A DNA stretch of 64,000 nucleotides from Salinibacterium sp. UTAS2018 (GCF_004118935.1 NZ_CP035375.1:2790001-2854000), one strand, 5' to 3'. Shown: positions 20,055 to 28,264, numbered from the stretch's first letter. Translations and numbers: made by a program. Notes: generated by a model from the sequence alone, not told the origin.

Positions 20055-20729
20055 ATGCCCGTCATCGCCATCATCGGAGCAGGCCCAGGACTCGGCGCAG
20101 CAGTCGCCCGCAGGTTCGGACGCGAAGGTTTCGCGGTTGCGCTCATCTCGCGGGATCAGTCGAATCTCGATGCGCTCGCCGCTGAACTCGCGGCGGATGG
20201 CGTCAGCGCTCGCGGTTTTGCCGCCGACGTGCGCGAGCCCGCCCAGCTGGAGGCCGCTCTCACCAGTGCCGCGTCCGAGCTCGGGCCGATCACGGCTGTG
20301 CAATACAGCCCGCTTCCGTCGCGCGATTATCTGAAGCCAGTGCTCGATCTGACTCCCGAACTGGCACAAGAAGCGCTCCAGTTCTCTGCGCTCGGCCTCA
20401 TCCACACCGTACGCACGCTGCTGCCCGCCATGCGCGAGGCAGGTCACGGCAGCATCATCCTGATCAATGGCGGCACCTCGGTGAAGTCGCGCGCCGGTTT
20501 CGCGGGGACATCGCTCGCCTTCCCCGCCGAGAGCGCGTACGGGGAGATGCTGCACGAGGCGCTCGAAAGCGAGGGGATCCGCGTTCGTCAGCTGGTCATC
20601 CCCGGCGGCATCCCGAAGCTTCAGTTGCCCAACGGCATCGACGACGTCGCGTCACGCATCTGGGACATCCACGCTGCAGAAGGCGAATTCCGCACCATGC
20701 TCATTCCGCTCGAAGACGGCCGCGAATAA
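20055..20729 (+). CDS. Short-chain dehydrogenase-like protein without the YxxxK motif
   Basis: 224 residues with an intact N-terminal Rossmann nucleotide site (VIAIIGAGPGLGAAVARRFGREGF) and a plausible DVRE acidic site for the cofactor. The usual catalytic Tyr-xxx-Lys is absent: after GSIILINGGTSVKS the sequence runs AGTSLAFPAESAYGEML with no YxxxK. It may bind NAD(P) without normal SDR chemistry. GAAGGAA five bases before ATG 20055 supports the start. It is followed 55 bp later by an unrecognised gene on the same strand. Confidence 0.8.
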   Translation: MPVIAIIGAGPGLGAAVARRFGREGFAVALISRDQSNLDALAAELAADGVSARGFAADVREPAQLEAALTSAASELGPITAVQYSPLPSRDYLKPVLDLTPELAQEALQFSALGLIHTVRTLLPAMREAGHGSIILINGGTSVKSRAGFAGTSLAFPAESAYGEMLHEALESEGIRVRQLVIPGGIPKLQLPNGIDDVASRIWDIHAAEGEFRTMLIPLEDGRE

Positions 20730-20784
20730 CGCGCTGCTCCGCTCTTAGCGACACCACCCGATGCCTTCGAAAAGGACCCGATTC

Positions 20785-21807
20785 GTGACTGCAGTAGACG
20801 ACTACCTCCGCGACATCCCCGCCGGCCATCGCGCGGCGACCGACACCATCGCGGCCAAGCTGTCGCTGTGGACAGCCGATCTCGACGCCGAGCTGCAGCA
20901 GGTGGTGTTTCGTCACAACCATGCGAATCATCCCGTGTTCGACGATGCCGCCCAAGTGTTCGAGGATGCCGTCGAGCAGCTGCTGTTGGCGGATGCCCCG
21001 CGAACCCACGAGGTGCCGCTGCTGTTCGTCGGCTACCACGCCATGAATCGCTTTACTCGCAAGCGCCAAACGATGGGTTTTCTGGTGACCGACCAGCGGC
21101 TTATCGTTCAAGAAAACTTCGGGGGAGTCTTCGGCCGGGAACTGCCGAACTACCGGATGCTGCCCCTCACTTCTGCAGATCCGGTCGCCGCGAGCCACGC
21201 CCTGACAGCCTCGGTGGCCAGCGCCTATGACTGGTCAGACCTCGTAAAACTCTTCGGCACCGAGTCAGCGGAAGGCCACTCGCCAGAGTTTCGGCTCACC
21301 CAGCTGCTGACGGATGCGGTCACGAGCGTCGTGCAACTCTCGCAAGCGCTCGGGCTTGCTGTTGCCGGCGCACCAGGCGCCGACGAGGAAGAGGAGAAGT
21401 CGACCGCCGCGGAGTTGGTTCCCCGGCTGGCCGAGCTTGGCATCCGGAGCGAAGTGATGTTGGCGGATGACCCGCGTCTCGCGAAGATGCTCAAGAAGTT
21501 TGGCCCGAAGGTTGGCCTCGGCGGCGACGAGACGATTGCGTTTGCCTCGCTCGATAAGACCTTCGCCGGGGTGTACGGCATCGTGGTAACCGACATCGCT
21601 GTTCGTTCGTGCGACCTCATGGAAGAGCCGATCGTATCGCTGCGGAGCGCGATTGATCCGGCCGCGATCAAGCTCGACGAGCAGGCGAAGGCGATCATCA
21701 CCGAACCCGGCGTAGCGCACGTTCTCGTCTCGCACCTATCGGCCGACGTGAAGGGTGGGATCGTGACCGCGATGCGCGAACTGATCGCGGGCGACGTCAC
21801 GCCGTAG
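20785..21807 (+). CDS. Unrecognised two-lobed cytoplasmic protein
   Basis: The product is 340 residues from GTG 20785, which has AAGGA eight bases upstream; an in-frame ATG at 20761 lacks a ribosome site. There is no signal peptide or membrane helix. Two segments look alike: LFVGYHAMNRFTRKRQTMGFLVTDQRLIVQE (about residues 80-112) and IAFASLDKTFAGVYGIVVTDIAVRS (about 252-276), each with a G-(F/I)-(L/V)VTD pattern seen in PH-like sheets. An acidic linker (GADEEEEKSTA) lies between them. I do not recognise the family, and the two-domain reading is inference. Confidence 0.65.
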   Translation: MTAVDDYLRDIPAGHRAATDTIAAKLSLWTADLDAELQQVVFRHNHANHPVFDDAAQVFEDAVEQLLLADAPRTHEVPLLFVGYHAMNRFTRKRQTMGFLVTDQRLIVQENFGGVFGRELPNYRMLPLTSADPVAASHALTASVASAYDWSDLVKLFGTESAEGHSPEFRLTQLLTDAVTSVVQLSQALGLAVAGAPGADEEEEKSTAAELVPRLAELGIRSEVMLADDPRLAKMLKKFGPKVGLGGDETIAFASLDKTFAGVYGIVVTDIAVRSCDLMEEPIVSLRSAIDPAAIKLDEQAKAIITEPGVAHVLVSHLSADVKGGIVTAMRELIAGDVTP

Positions 21808-21905
21808 GGAGGGTTCTTGCCACCGGGCAGCTCGCGTGCAAGCCCTGCGAACGCGCGATGTGGGGCCCGCGTATCGAATGAGCAGACCCCGCACCGCATC
21901 AGGCG

Positions 21906-22490
21906 CTAAGCGTTGACGAGCACCGATTCGGCAGCGGCGCGACGAGCGCGGGGCGCCGTTTCGCGCTCGCGGATGACATCCGTCATCTCGACGGGGTCAC
22001 CCAGAGTGCCTACAGCCATGACGGTGGTGGGGGTGAAGCGGGGGTCGATCTCGAGGGCTGCGGCTGCGGCATCCGGGTCGAATCCTGACATCTGGTGGCT
22101 GAACAGTCCGTGGCTCTGAGCCTGAACTGTGAAGTAGGCAACGGCCTGGCCGAGGTCGTACGATGCCATGGCCTGCGCCCGGCCCTCTTCATTGTGGTGC
22201 TCGGCAACGAACACAATCAGAGCGGATGCGGAGGGAGCCCACGTCTGGTTGAAGCCACTGAGGGTTGCCACGATTGCCTCGTGCTGCGCGGTGCCACGGC
22301 GGGCGATAACGACGCGCCACGGCTGGCTGTTGTAGGCCGAGGGCGCCCAACGAGCAGCCTCGAGAGCGTTCTGCAGTGCCGCCTCATCGAGAGGTGCGGT
22401 GGCGTCGAAGTGGCGGGGGCTCCATCGCTCGGCGAGCACATCAAGAATGGGGGAGTCGGTCGCGGCGAGGCGGTCGTGAAGCACGGTCAT
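21906..22490 (-). CDS. Nitroreductase family protein
   Basis: 194 residues. The flavin-binding pattern is visible: AERWSPRHFD near the N-terminus (FMN Arg), ARWAPSAYNSQPWRVVIARR, YDLGQAVAYFTVQAQSHGLFSHQMSGFD and VMAVGTLGDP. Members use FMN and NAD(P)H to reduce nitroaromatics, quinones or enones, and the natural substrate is unclear. The start is ATG 22490 with AAAGG about seven bases ahead. Confidence 0.9.
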   Translation of the reverse strand: MTVLHDRLAATDSPILDVLAERWSPRHFDATAPLDEAALQNALEAARWAPSAYNSQPWRVVIARRGTAQHEAIVATLSGFNQTWAPSASALIVFVAEHHNEEGRAQAMASYDLGQAVAYFTVQAQSHGLFSHQMSGFDPDAAAAALEIDPRFTPTTVMAVGTLGDPVEMTDVIRERETAPRARRAAAESVLVNA

Positions 22491-22672
22491 GGAGAGGGCC
22501 TTTCAAGAGCTGAACGGAGTCGATCTGCGATGTCGCTGGATGCAACCGTGCTCTGGCTGAACCTATTCCGAGATTGCGAACCAATCTACGACCGCGCGAT
22601 CGCGTAAAATTGACGATCAGCGACTAGTTCAGCGCTGCGTCAGCCCGATTGGCGCCTAGCCGAAAGTGCCTT

Positions 22673-23032
22673 ATGTCTGACGCTCTGCCTCTCTGCCCGA
22701 ATTGCTCCAGCGACCTCGCCTACGAGATGGGCTCGCTGCTGGTGTGTCCCATGTGCGCGCACGAGTGGTCGCCGAGCGAAGCGGATGCCGCTGCCGAAGC
22801 CGAGCAGAACGCATCCGTCATCAAGGACGCGTTCGGCACGCCACTCGCCGATGGCGACACGGTGAGCATCATCAAGGACCTCAAGGTCAAGGGCAGCCCC
22901 ACGTCGATCAAGGTCGGAACGAAGGTGCGCAACATCCGCCTCGTCGATGGTGTTGGCGACCACGACATCGACTGCAAAGTTGACGGTTTCGGCCAGATAC
23001 AGCTCAAGTCGAGCGTCGTCAAAAAGGCCTAA
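22673..23032 (+). CDS. yjdM: Zinc-ribbon protein YjdM/PhnA
   Basis: 119 residues. An N-terminal zinc ribbon LPLCPNCSSDLAYEMGSLLVCPMCAHEW supplies four cysteines, followed by a small SH3-like domain with DGDTVSIIKDLKVKGSPTSIKVGTKVRNIRLVDGVGDHDIDCKVDGFG. This is the PhnA/YjdM family, named for a phosphonate operon but not shown to act in phosphonate breakdown. ATG 22673 gives the family N-terminus. No phosphonate genes are nearby. Confidence 0.93.
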   Translation: MSDALPLCPNCSSDLAYEMGSLLVCPMCAHEWSPSEADAAAEAEQNASVIKDAFGTPLADGDTVSIIKDLKVKGSPTSIKVGTKVRNIRLVDGVGDHDIDCKVDGFGQIQLKSSVVKKA

Positions 23033-23152
23033 GCCTGAGATTGCGTGCTCGAGATCGCATCCGGGTTGTCGCGCGCGCAGCACGTGCGTCGCAGGCCCGC
23101 CGCACGGCGAACCGTCAGGCTCGTCCAAAGCCCACAGGCGTAGGGTGACGGC

Positions 23153-23641
23153 ATGACCGAAAAGCAGCCGTACACCGTGATTTCTGAGCATGATGGTTAC
23201 GAAGTGCGGCTGTATCCCGCGCACATTCTGGCGCAGGTCGAGGCCGATGGGTCGTTTTTCGAAGCCGGCAATCAGGGCTTTCGCCCGCTCATCCGGTACA
23301 TCAGTTCCTCCAATATTTCGATGACCGCGCCGGTTATTCAAGCGCCGGGCGAATCGAAGAAGTACACGGTGAGTTTCGTGATGCCGGCGGGCGCGACGAG
23401 CGTTCCTGCTCCGCGCGACGCCACCGTGCGCACCACCGATGTACCCGAACAGCGGGTGGCCGCTCGCCGATTCAGCGGCGGCTCCAACGAAGAGAAGTAC
23501 CAACAGAATGCGGATGCTCTGCTTGCCGCCCTCATGCGTGACTGCGTCGCGCCCCAAGGTGCCGTGTACTTCGCTCGCTATGACCCGCCGTGGAAGCCGG
23601 GATTCTTGAAGCGCAACGAAGCCCTCGTCGTCGTTCGCTAG
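23153..23641 (+). CDS. SOUL haem-binding family protein
   Basis: 162 residues covering the whole SOUL/HBP domain: YTVISEHDGYEVRLYPAHILAQV at the start, then GFRPLIRYIS, ISMTAPVIQ, YTVSFVMPAG, and the ARYDPPWKPGFLKRNEALVVV ending typical of the family. Some eukaryotic members bind haem or porphyrin; the bacterial role is unknown. The stop codon lies inside the first unit of a 13-bp tandem repeat. Confidence 0.9.
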   Translation: MTEKQPYTVISEHDGYEVRLYPAHILAQVEADGSFFEAGNQGFRPLIRYISSSNISMTAPVIQAPGESKKYTVSFVMPAGATSVPAPRDATVRTTDVPEQRVAARRFSGGSNEEKYQQNADALLAALMRDCVAPQGAVYFARYDPPWKPGFLKRNEALVVVR

Positions 23642-23687
23642 CCCCACCCGCTAGCCGCGCCCGCTAGCCCCACCCGCTAGCCCCACC
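23636..23687. repeat. Four tandem 13-bp repeats
   Basis: Four consecutive units of CGCTAGCCCCACC; the second unit reads CGCTAGCCGCGCC. The array begins at the SOUL stop codon and ends 21 bp before the ppx start. Confidence 0.85.
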
Positions 23688-23708
23688 CACCGCACTTCAG
23701 GAGAACCC

Positions 23709-24713
23709 ATGACTCGCGTCGCTGCCATCGATTGTGGAACCAACTCGATCCGCCTGCTCATTGCCGACCTCGACGGCCACGGTGGACTCACCGATGTCGT
23801 GCGCACCCTTGAAGTGGTGCGCCTGGGGGAGGGCGTCGATCGAACAGGCATGTTCAGCCAAGGTGCCCTTGATCGTACGCTCGCGGCCGTGCGTCGCTAC
23901 GCCGAACTGTGCAGTGAGCACGGCGCCGAGCGCATACGGTTCGTTGCGACCTCTGCCACGCGGGATGCCGCCAACCGTGCCGAGTTCACCGACGCGGTCT
24001 TCGCGATTCTTGGTGTGCCGGTCGAAGTGATTCCCGGAACAGAAGAAGCCGCCCTGTCGTTCCGCGGCGCGCTCACGGCGCTGCCCGCATCCGACCCTGA
24101 CGGCGCCACCAGTACCGCACCGGCACCCCAACACCTCGTCGTCGACCTCGGCGGCGGCTCCACAGAACTCGTCATCGGTGGCCACATCCCCGAAGCGGCA
24201 TATTCGATGGATGTCGGCTGCGTGCGACTGGCGGAACGCAACATCACCACCGACCCGCCCTCCGATGCAGAACTCGACGCCATCCGCAGCGATGTCAGCG
24301 CGGCTCTCGATTTCGCGACGGCGACGGTCGATCTCTCGAAAGCCACCGAAGTCATCGGTGTCGCCGGCACCGTCACGACAATCACCGCGCATGCCCTCGG
24401 CCTCACCAGCTACGACCCCGTCGCGATCAGCGGCAGCCGGCTGCCCCTCGCAGTGGTGCTCCGATCCTGCGAAGCGCTCACCCTCATGCCCCGCGCCGAA
24501 CGCGAAGCGCTGCCCTATATGCACCCCGGTCGCGTCGACGTGATCGCCTCGGGTGCCGTCATCTGGGCTACCGTACTGCAGCGAGTGGCGGACGCCGCGA
24601 CTGCAGTGGGCCACCCGCTCGAGTGGGTCACGACCAGCGAGCACGACATCCTCGACGGTGTCGCCCTCTCGCTCGGGAATAGCGTGAACGAGCCACCGGT
24701 TTCGCCCGTATGA
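23709..24713 (+). CDS. ppx: Ppx/GppA family exopolyphosphatase
   Basis: The 334-residue actin-fold phosphatase carries VAAIDCGTNSIRLLIADLD (phosphate 1), FVATSATRDAANRAEF, IPGTEEAALSFRG and VVDLGGGSTELVIGG, plus IGVAGTVTTITAHALGL (adenosine-type loop). The family hydrolyses polyphosphate or converts pppGpp to ppGpp. The length of about 330 fits the short actinobacterial Ppx form, which lacks the HD domain. An AGGAG lies about seven bases ahead of ATG 23709. Its stop overlaps the next gene by four bases. Confidence 0.93.
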   Translation: MTRVAAIDCGTNSIRLLIADLDGHGGLTDVVRTLEVVRLGEGVDRTGMFSQGALDRTLAAVRRYAELCSEHGAERIRFVATSATRDAANRAEFTDAVFAILGVPVEVIPGTEEAALSFRGALTALPASDPDGATSTAPAPQHLVVDLGGGSTELVIGGHIPEAAYSMDVGCVRLAERNITTDPPSDAELDAIRSDVSAALDFATATVDLSKATEVIGVAGTVTTITAHALGLTSYDPVAISGSRLPLAVVLRSCEALTLMPRAEREALPYMHPGRVDVIASGAVIWATVLQRVADAATAVGHPLEWVTTSEHDILDGVALSLGNSVNEPPVSPV

Positions 24714-25747
24714 CGAAAATCGGGTTCCTCTCCTTCGGGCACTGGCACGACGTCGAAGGGTCGCGCACCCGCACCGGGGCTGACGTGTTGCTGCAGGCAG
24801 TGGAACTTGCCGTTGCGGCTGAAGAAGTTGGCGTCGATGGAGCGTACTTTCGAGTGCACCATTTCGCGCGTCAGCATGCATCGCCTTGGCCGTTGCTCGC
24901 CGCGGCGGCTGCCCGCACTAGCACCATCGAACTCGGTACTGGCGTCATCGATATGCGGTACGAGAACCCGCTAGCGATGGCGGAGCTCGCTGCGCAAACA
25001 GATCTCATTTCCGCGGGGCGGCTACAGCTGGGCATCAGTCGAGGCTCACCCGAAACAGTGATGGACGGATGGCGCGCGTTCGGTCATACGCCGGCAGCAG
25101 GCGAGAGTGATGCCGACATGGCGCGCACTCACACGGACAAGTTTCGCCGTGCGATCGACGGCGAAGGGCTCGCTCCCGGCAACCCTCTGATGATTGGCAC
25201 GAGCGCTCTGCAGCCGATTCAACCGCAAGCGCCCGGACTCAACGAACGCATCTGGTGGGGCGCAGGTACTCGTGCCACAGCTACTTGGACGGCTGAGCAA
25301 GGGATGAACCTGATGAGTTCCACGCTTCTCACCGAAGACACCGGAGTTCCCTTCGATGAGCTGCAGGCCGAACAGATTTCGATGTTCCGCGAGGCGTGGG
25401 CGAGTGCCGGTCACGACCATGCGCCACGGGTCTCCGTGAGCCGCAGCATCCTGCCCATCATTGACGATGAGACCGAGTACTACTTTGGTATCCAGGGGCA
25501 GGTCGAGCAGCGCGATCAAGTAGGCATGCTCGGCGGTTCCCGCTCGCGTTTTGGCCGCTCCTATATTGGAGCACCCGACGTCATCGCCGCCGAGCTTGCG
25601 CGCGACGCGGCGGTTCAGTCGGCCGACACCCTGTTGGTAACCGTGCCCAACCAGCTCGGAGTCGAGTTCAATACGCGTATCCTCGAGGCGCTCGTGAAGC
25701 ACGTGATGCCCGTAATCGACGCCGAGGTTGCGCCCTCGATCGCGTAG
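24710..25747 (+). CDS. Luciferase-like (LLM) flavin-dependent oxidoreductase
   Basis: 345 residues of the bacterial luciferase TIM-barrel superfamily: IGFLSFGHWHD, VEVGVDGAYFRVHHFARQHASPWPLLAAAAARTSTIELGTGVIDMRYENPLAMAE, and RLQLGISRGSPE. Members use FMN or F420 for monooxygenation or hydride transfer. Which cofactor applies here is not decided by sequence. ATG 24710 overlaps the ppx stop (ATGA), so the two are co-translated. Confidence 0.9.
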   Translation: MTKIGFLSFGHWHDVEGSRTRTGADVLLQAVELAVAAEEVGVDGAYFRVHHFARQHASPWPLLAAAAARTSTIELGTGVIDMRYENPLAMAELAAQTDLISAGRLQLGISRGSPETVMDGWRAFGHTPAAGESDADMARTHTDKFRRAIDGEGLAPGNPLMIGTSALQPIQPQAPGLNERIWWGAGTRATATWTAEQGMNLMSSTLLTEDTGVPFDELQAEQISMFREAWASAGHDHAPRVSVSRSILPIIDDETEYYFGIQGQVEQRDQVGMLGGSRSRFGRSYIGAPDVIAAELARDAAVQSADTLLVTVPNQLGVEFNTRILEALVKHVMPVIDAEVAPSIA

Positions 25748-25803
25748 ATCTCCACCGGTGCTCGCTGAGCGGCCTCACCTCAACTCTGAAGTGGTCTACT
25801 TCC

Positions 25804-25821
25804 TATAATCAACTTTGATTA
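25804..25821 (+). promoter_or_regulatory. Perfect -10 box inside a 16-bp palindrome
   Basis: TATAAT at 25804-25809 overlaps TAATCAA-CT-TTGATTA (25806-25821), a perfect 7-2-7 inverted repeat. This resembles a repressor operator placed on a promoter for the DUF4177/DUF2165 pair. No good -35 box was found. Confidence 0.5.
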
Positions 25822-25891
25822 CGGGGCAATGTTGGCGCTAGAGTGACGGCGAGATCTGCGGTCGGGCGTGAGCGAACTGTGAAGGTAATTT

Positions 25892-26074
25892 ATGCGTAAA
25901 TACACATTTGTCAGCGTGCCTATTAGCCGCCGCCGAGAGGGCCTCTCGCAGGCTGAGGACTATCAGGAGATAATCCGCACTCACGCAGCGGACGGTTGGA
26001 AGTTCGTCCAGGCGATCTCGTTCGAACAACACGTCGATCCTCGCATCGACCTCGTATTTACACGGAAAGACTAA
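25892..26074 (+). CDS. DUF4177 domain small protein
   Basis: 60 residues: MRKYTFVSVPISRRREG, then AEDYQEIIRTHAADGWKFVQAISF and IDLVFTRKD, which match the usual DUF4177 shape (YE-V ... YQ-II ... A-GW-FV ... F-R). The function is unknown. GAAGG lies six to ten bases ahead of ATG 25892. The DUF2165 gene begins five bases after its stop, so the two form an operon. Confidence 0.85.
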   Translation: MRKYTFVSVPISRRREGLSQAEDYQEIIRTHAADGWKFVQAISFEQHVDPRIDLVFTRKD

Positions 26075-26079
26075 ATTTC

Positions 26080-26595
26080 ATGAAGCACCCTCTTCGCCTT
26101 CTTCAGGCTCTCACTCTGTTCTTAGCAGGCACCTTTGGGCTGTTCGTTTTCGCGGGCAACTTGATGGACTACGACTCCAACTTCCAGTTCGTTCGTCACG
26201 TGCTCTCAATGGACACCACCTTCGAAGGCAACGCGCTCATGTGGCGGGCTATTGAAAGCCCAGTAATCCACCACATCGCCTACATCGGCATCATCATCGC
26301 CGAGGGCCTCTTTGCGGCCCTCGGCGTCATCGGCGGTGTGAAGTTGTTCCGCCTTCGCGACGCATCCGTTGCCGCGTACGACAAGGCGCGCATCTGGGGC
26401 TACGCCGCGTACGGCCTGGGGTTCCTCATCTGGTTCGTCGGGTTCATCATCGTCGGTTCCGAGTGGTTCGCCATGTGGCAGTCGTCAATCTGGAACGGCA
26501 AGGACACCGCGATGGGCATCAGCACGCTCTGGGCCGGCTTCGCTGTGCTCCTCGCCATGAACGAGCCCGCTCCGGTTGCCGAGAGCAGCAAGTAA
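26080..26595 (+). CDS. DUF2165 family small integral membrane protein
   Basis: 171 residues with four membrane helices (LLQALTLFLAGTFGLFVFAGNL, IHHIAYIGIIIAEGLFAALGVIGGV, WGYAAYGLGFLIWFVGFIIVG, AMGISTLWAGFAVLLAMN). The stretch DYDSNFQFVRHVLSMDTTF between helices 1 and 2 and the WFAMWQSSIWNG stretch are typical of DUF2165. The frame is open from 25996 but ATG 26080 matches the family start. The function is unknown. It ends in a very strong hairpin. Confidence 0.88.
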   Translation: MKHPLRLLQALTLFLAGTFGLFVFAGNLMDYDSNFQFVRHVLSMDTTFEGNALMWRAIESPVIHHIAYIGIIIAEGLFAALGVIGGVKLFRLRDASVAAYDKARIWGYAAYGLGFLIWFVGFIIVGSEWFAMWQSSIWNGKDTAMGISTLWAGFAVLLAMNEPAPVAESSK

Positions 26596-26620
26596 CAGCA
26601 ACTAACTCTGGACCGTCCGG

Positions 26621-26660
26621 ATGCCGGTCGCGCGAGTATTACTCGTCGCGCGACCGGCAT
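26621..26660. terminator. Perfect 15-bp stem terminator
   Basis: Bases 26621-26635 pair perfectly with 26646-26660 around a 10-base loop. It lies between convergent DUF2165 and MFS genes and could serve both. Confidence 0.75.
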
Positions 26661-26703
26661 GTGGGCGGTCTTCGCTTATTTCCGCACTGCACGGGGCGAA
26701 GGT

Positions 26704-28050
26704 CTACGTGAGCGCCGAGCCGCTAGCGTCCAAATCAACCCGCGCCGTCTCGGGCCCGAGGAACGCCCCGACTGCGATCAACACTCCGCCGAGCGCGAGT
26801 AGCGCAGCCACGGCACCCTGCTGTCCGAGCACACTCTGCAGCGCGGGCAAGTAATAGGGATACAGCGCCGGGATCACAATCGACAGGCTGTACCCCACGC
26901 CATACCCGCTCGCCCGCACCGCGGTGGGGAAGCGCTCGACCAAGTACGCGCCGACTGGCCCGTACGCCGACACCGTTACGACTTGCAGCACGACGATTCC
27001 CAGCACGAGTTGCCCAAGACTGGGGGCCGCAAACACTGCAAGAAAGGCGAGCGGCCCGCCCACAGCGGTCAGCACCCCGAATCCCATAAAGAAACGCCGC
27101 CGCCCGGTGAACGTCGAAAGATGCCCGCACGCTGCCATAGTGAGAGCGGATGCCGCGGTGCCGATCATCATCGCGAATGACAGTGCTCGGCCATCCAGAG
27201 CACCGCTCGCACCCAACGCCCCCGCGCCGGAACCAAGCTGCCCGGCCAGCACTGGAATCGCCATGTTCGTGAGCAACCAGAGCCCGCTCATCATGATGAA
27301 CACCTGCCAGAGCGCACGACGGTGGCGACCCACCAGAATTTCTTTCAGCGGATTCGCGCGCTGCACCGGTCGTTGCCATTGCGGCGATTCCTCGACGCGC
27401 GCACGGTAGTAGAACAGCATCGTGAACGCGAGCAGTGATCCAAGCACGAAGAGCGTTCGCCAGCCCCACTGGTTATAGGCGGCGGCATCGAGCACGCTCT
27501 GCAGCACGAACACCAGGCCCGCGATCGAGGCGTTGGCCCACGGCGACATCCACATGATGAGCCCGCTCACGAGTCCCCGTCGTTCGGGCCGCGACCACTC
27601 CATGGCGAGCGGGATCGCGGAGGTGTATTCGCCGCCGAGGAAGATGCCGCCGACAAACCGCAGCAGCAGAATTGCGGCCAGAGTTCCACCGCCCAGCACG
27701 GTGTGATCGGGAACGAGCGCGATCAGCAGCGTCGTGAGGGCAACACCGAGCAGGGCAACTTTGGTGGTCGCGGTTCGCCCAATGCGGTCAGAGATCGACC
27801 CGAAGATCGCGGCACCGACGGGCCGCCCCAGAAGAGTCGCGACGAAGATCAGCCCCGCGTTGCCGATGAGGTTGTCCGAACCAAAGAGCTGGGCGGATGC
27901 CGGGGCCAGCGCGATGACCGGCAAGAAGATATCGAACTGGTCGACATAGTTGCCGAAGATGCCGCCGCGCACCGCACGTCGAGTGCCGAGTGGTGGCTTG
28001 GTTGCGACAGCGATGTTAGACGCACCAGCGTGCGAGTGAGATGAAGCCAT
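26704..28050 (-). CDS. MFS transporter controlled by a TPP riboswitch
   Basis: 448 residues with 12 probable helices and the MFS loop motif GSISDRIGRTATTKVALLG between helices 2 and 3, plus LLRFVGGIFLGGEYTSAIPLAMEWSRPERRG, as in metabolite:proton symporters. The frame extends to an ATG at 28074, but that lies inside the riboswitch; ATG 28050 has AAGGAAG nine bases upstream. The TPP aptamer directly ahead indicates a role in uptake of thiamine or a precursor such as HMP or thiazole, which the sequence alone cannot settle. No other thiamine gene is in the window. Confidence 0.88.
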   Translation of the reverse strand: MASSHSHAGASNIAVATKPPLGTRRAVRGGIFGNYVDQFDIFLPVIALAPASAQLFGSDNLIGNAGLIFVATLLGRPVGAAIFGSISDRIGRTATTKVALLGVALTTLLIALVPDHTVLGGGTLAAILLLRFVGGIFLGGEYTSAIPLAMEWSRPERRGLVSGLIMWMSPWANASIAGLVFVLQSVLDAAAYNQWGWRTLFVLGSLLAFTMLFYYRARVEESPQWQRPVQRANPLKEILVGRHRRALWQVFIMMSGLWLLTNMAIPVLAGQLGSGAGALGASGALDGRALSFAMMIGTAASALTMAACGHLSTFTGRRRFFMGFGVLTAVGGPLAFLAVFAAPSLGQLVLGIVVLQVVTVSAYGPVGAYLVERFPTAVRASGYGVGYSLSIVIPALYPYYLPALQSVLGQQGAVAALLALGGVLIAVGAFLGPETARVDLDASGSALT

Positions 28051-28058
28051 AGACCGTT

Positions 28059-28148
28059 CTTCCTTCGCCGGCATTACCCGGTAGGTTCAACGGTCGAAGC
28101 TGCGTCAGCTTCCTCTCAGCCCGTGCCAGCGGGCTCCCGTGGGGACAC
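28059..28148 (-). ncRNA. TPP (THI-box) riboswitch
   Basis: On the minus strand the conserved THI elements occur in order: CACGGGAGCCC, the P3 arm with GGGCTGAGAGG, the variable AAGCTGACGCAGCTT stem, GACCGTTGAACCT, then CGGGTAATGCCGG and GCGAAGGAAG. The last element doubles as the ribosome binding site of the MFS gene, so ligand-bound P1 pairing would hide it. Control of translation by thiamine pyrophosphate is inferred from this layout. Confidence 0.93.
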
Positions 28149-28189
28149 GCAACAACTTAGCATCTGCCACTAGGCCGCCCAGTTGAACG

Positions 28190-28211
28190 TTCTCAGTGAG
28201 CTTACTGAGAA
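28190..28211. promoter_or_regulatory. 22-bp near-perfect palindrome in divergent promoter region
   Basis: TTCTCAGT and ACTGAGAA are perfect inverted arms around GAGCTT, whose centre is AGCT. It sits between the MFS riboswitch and the promoter of the diiron/CDGSH operon, so a regulator site for either side is possible. Confidence 0.45.
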
Positions 28212-28235
28212 ATATTTGGGAGCCCGGCAATTGCG

Positions 28236-28264
28236 TTGACGACCGTGTGCGCTGTTGGCAATAT
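28236..28264 (+). promoter_or_regulatory. Sigma-70-type promoter for the diiron/CDGSH operon
   Basis: TTGACG (28236-28241) is followed by a 17-base spacer and CAATAT (28259-28264). The predicted leader of about 65 bases holds two inverted repeats before the ATG at 28339. Confidence 0.5.

Noticed and set aside
23636..23687. A possible CRISPR array
   Set aside because: Units are 13 bp with no spacers between them, so this is a simple tandem repeat.
23697..24881. A 394-residue open frame on the minus strand
   Set aside because: It is antisense to ppx and the following LLM gene; it is His/Gly/Arg-rich and featureless.
28051..28074. The upstream ATG at 28074 for the MFS gene
   Set aside because: It lies in the conserved part of the TPP aptamer and has no ribosome site; ATG 28050 does.
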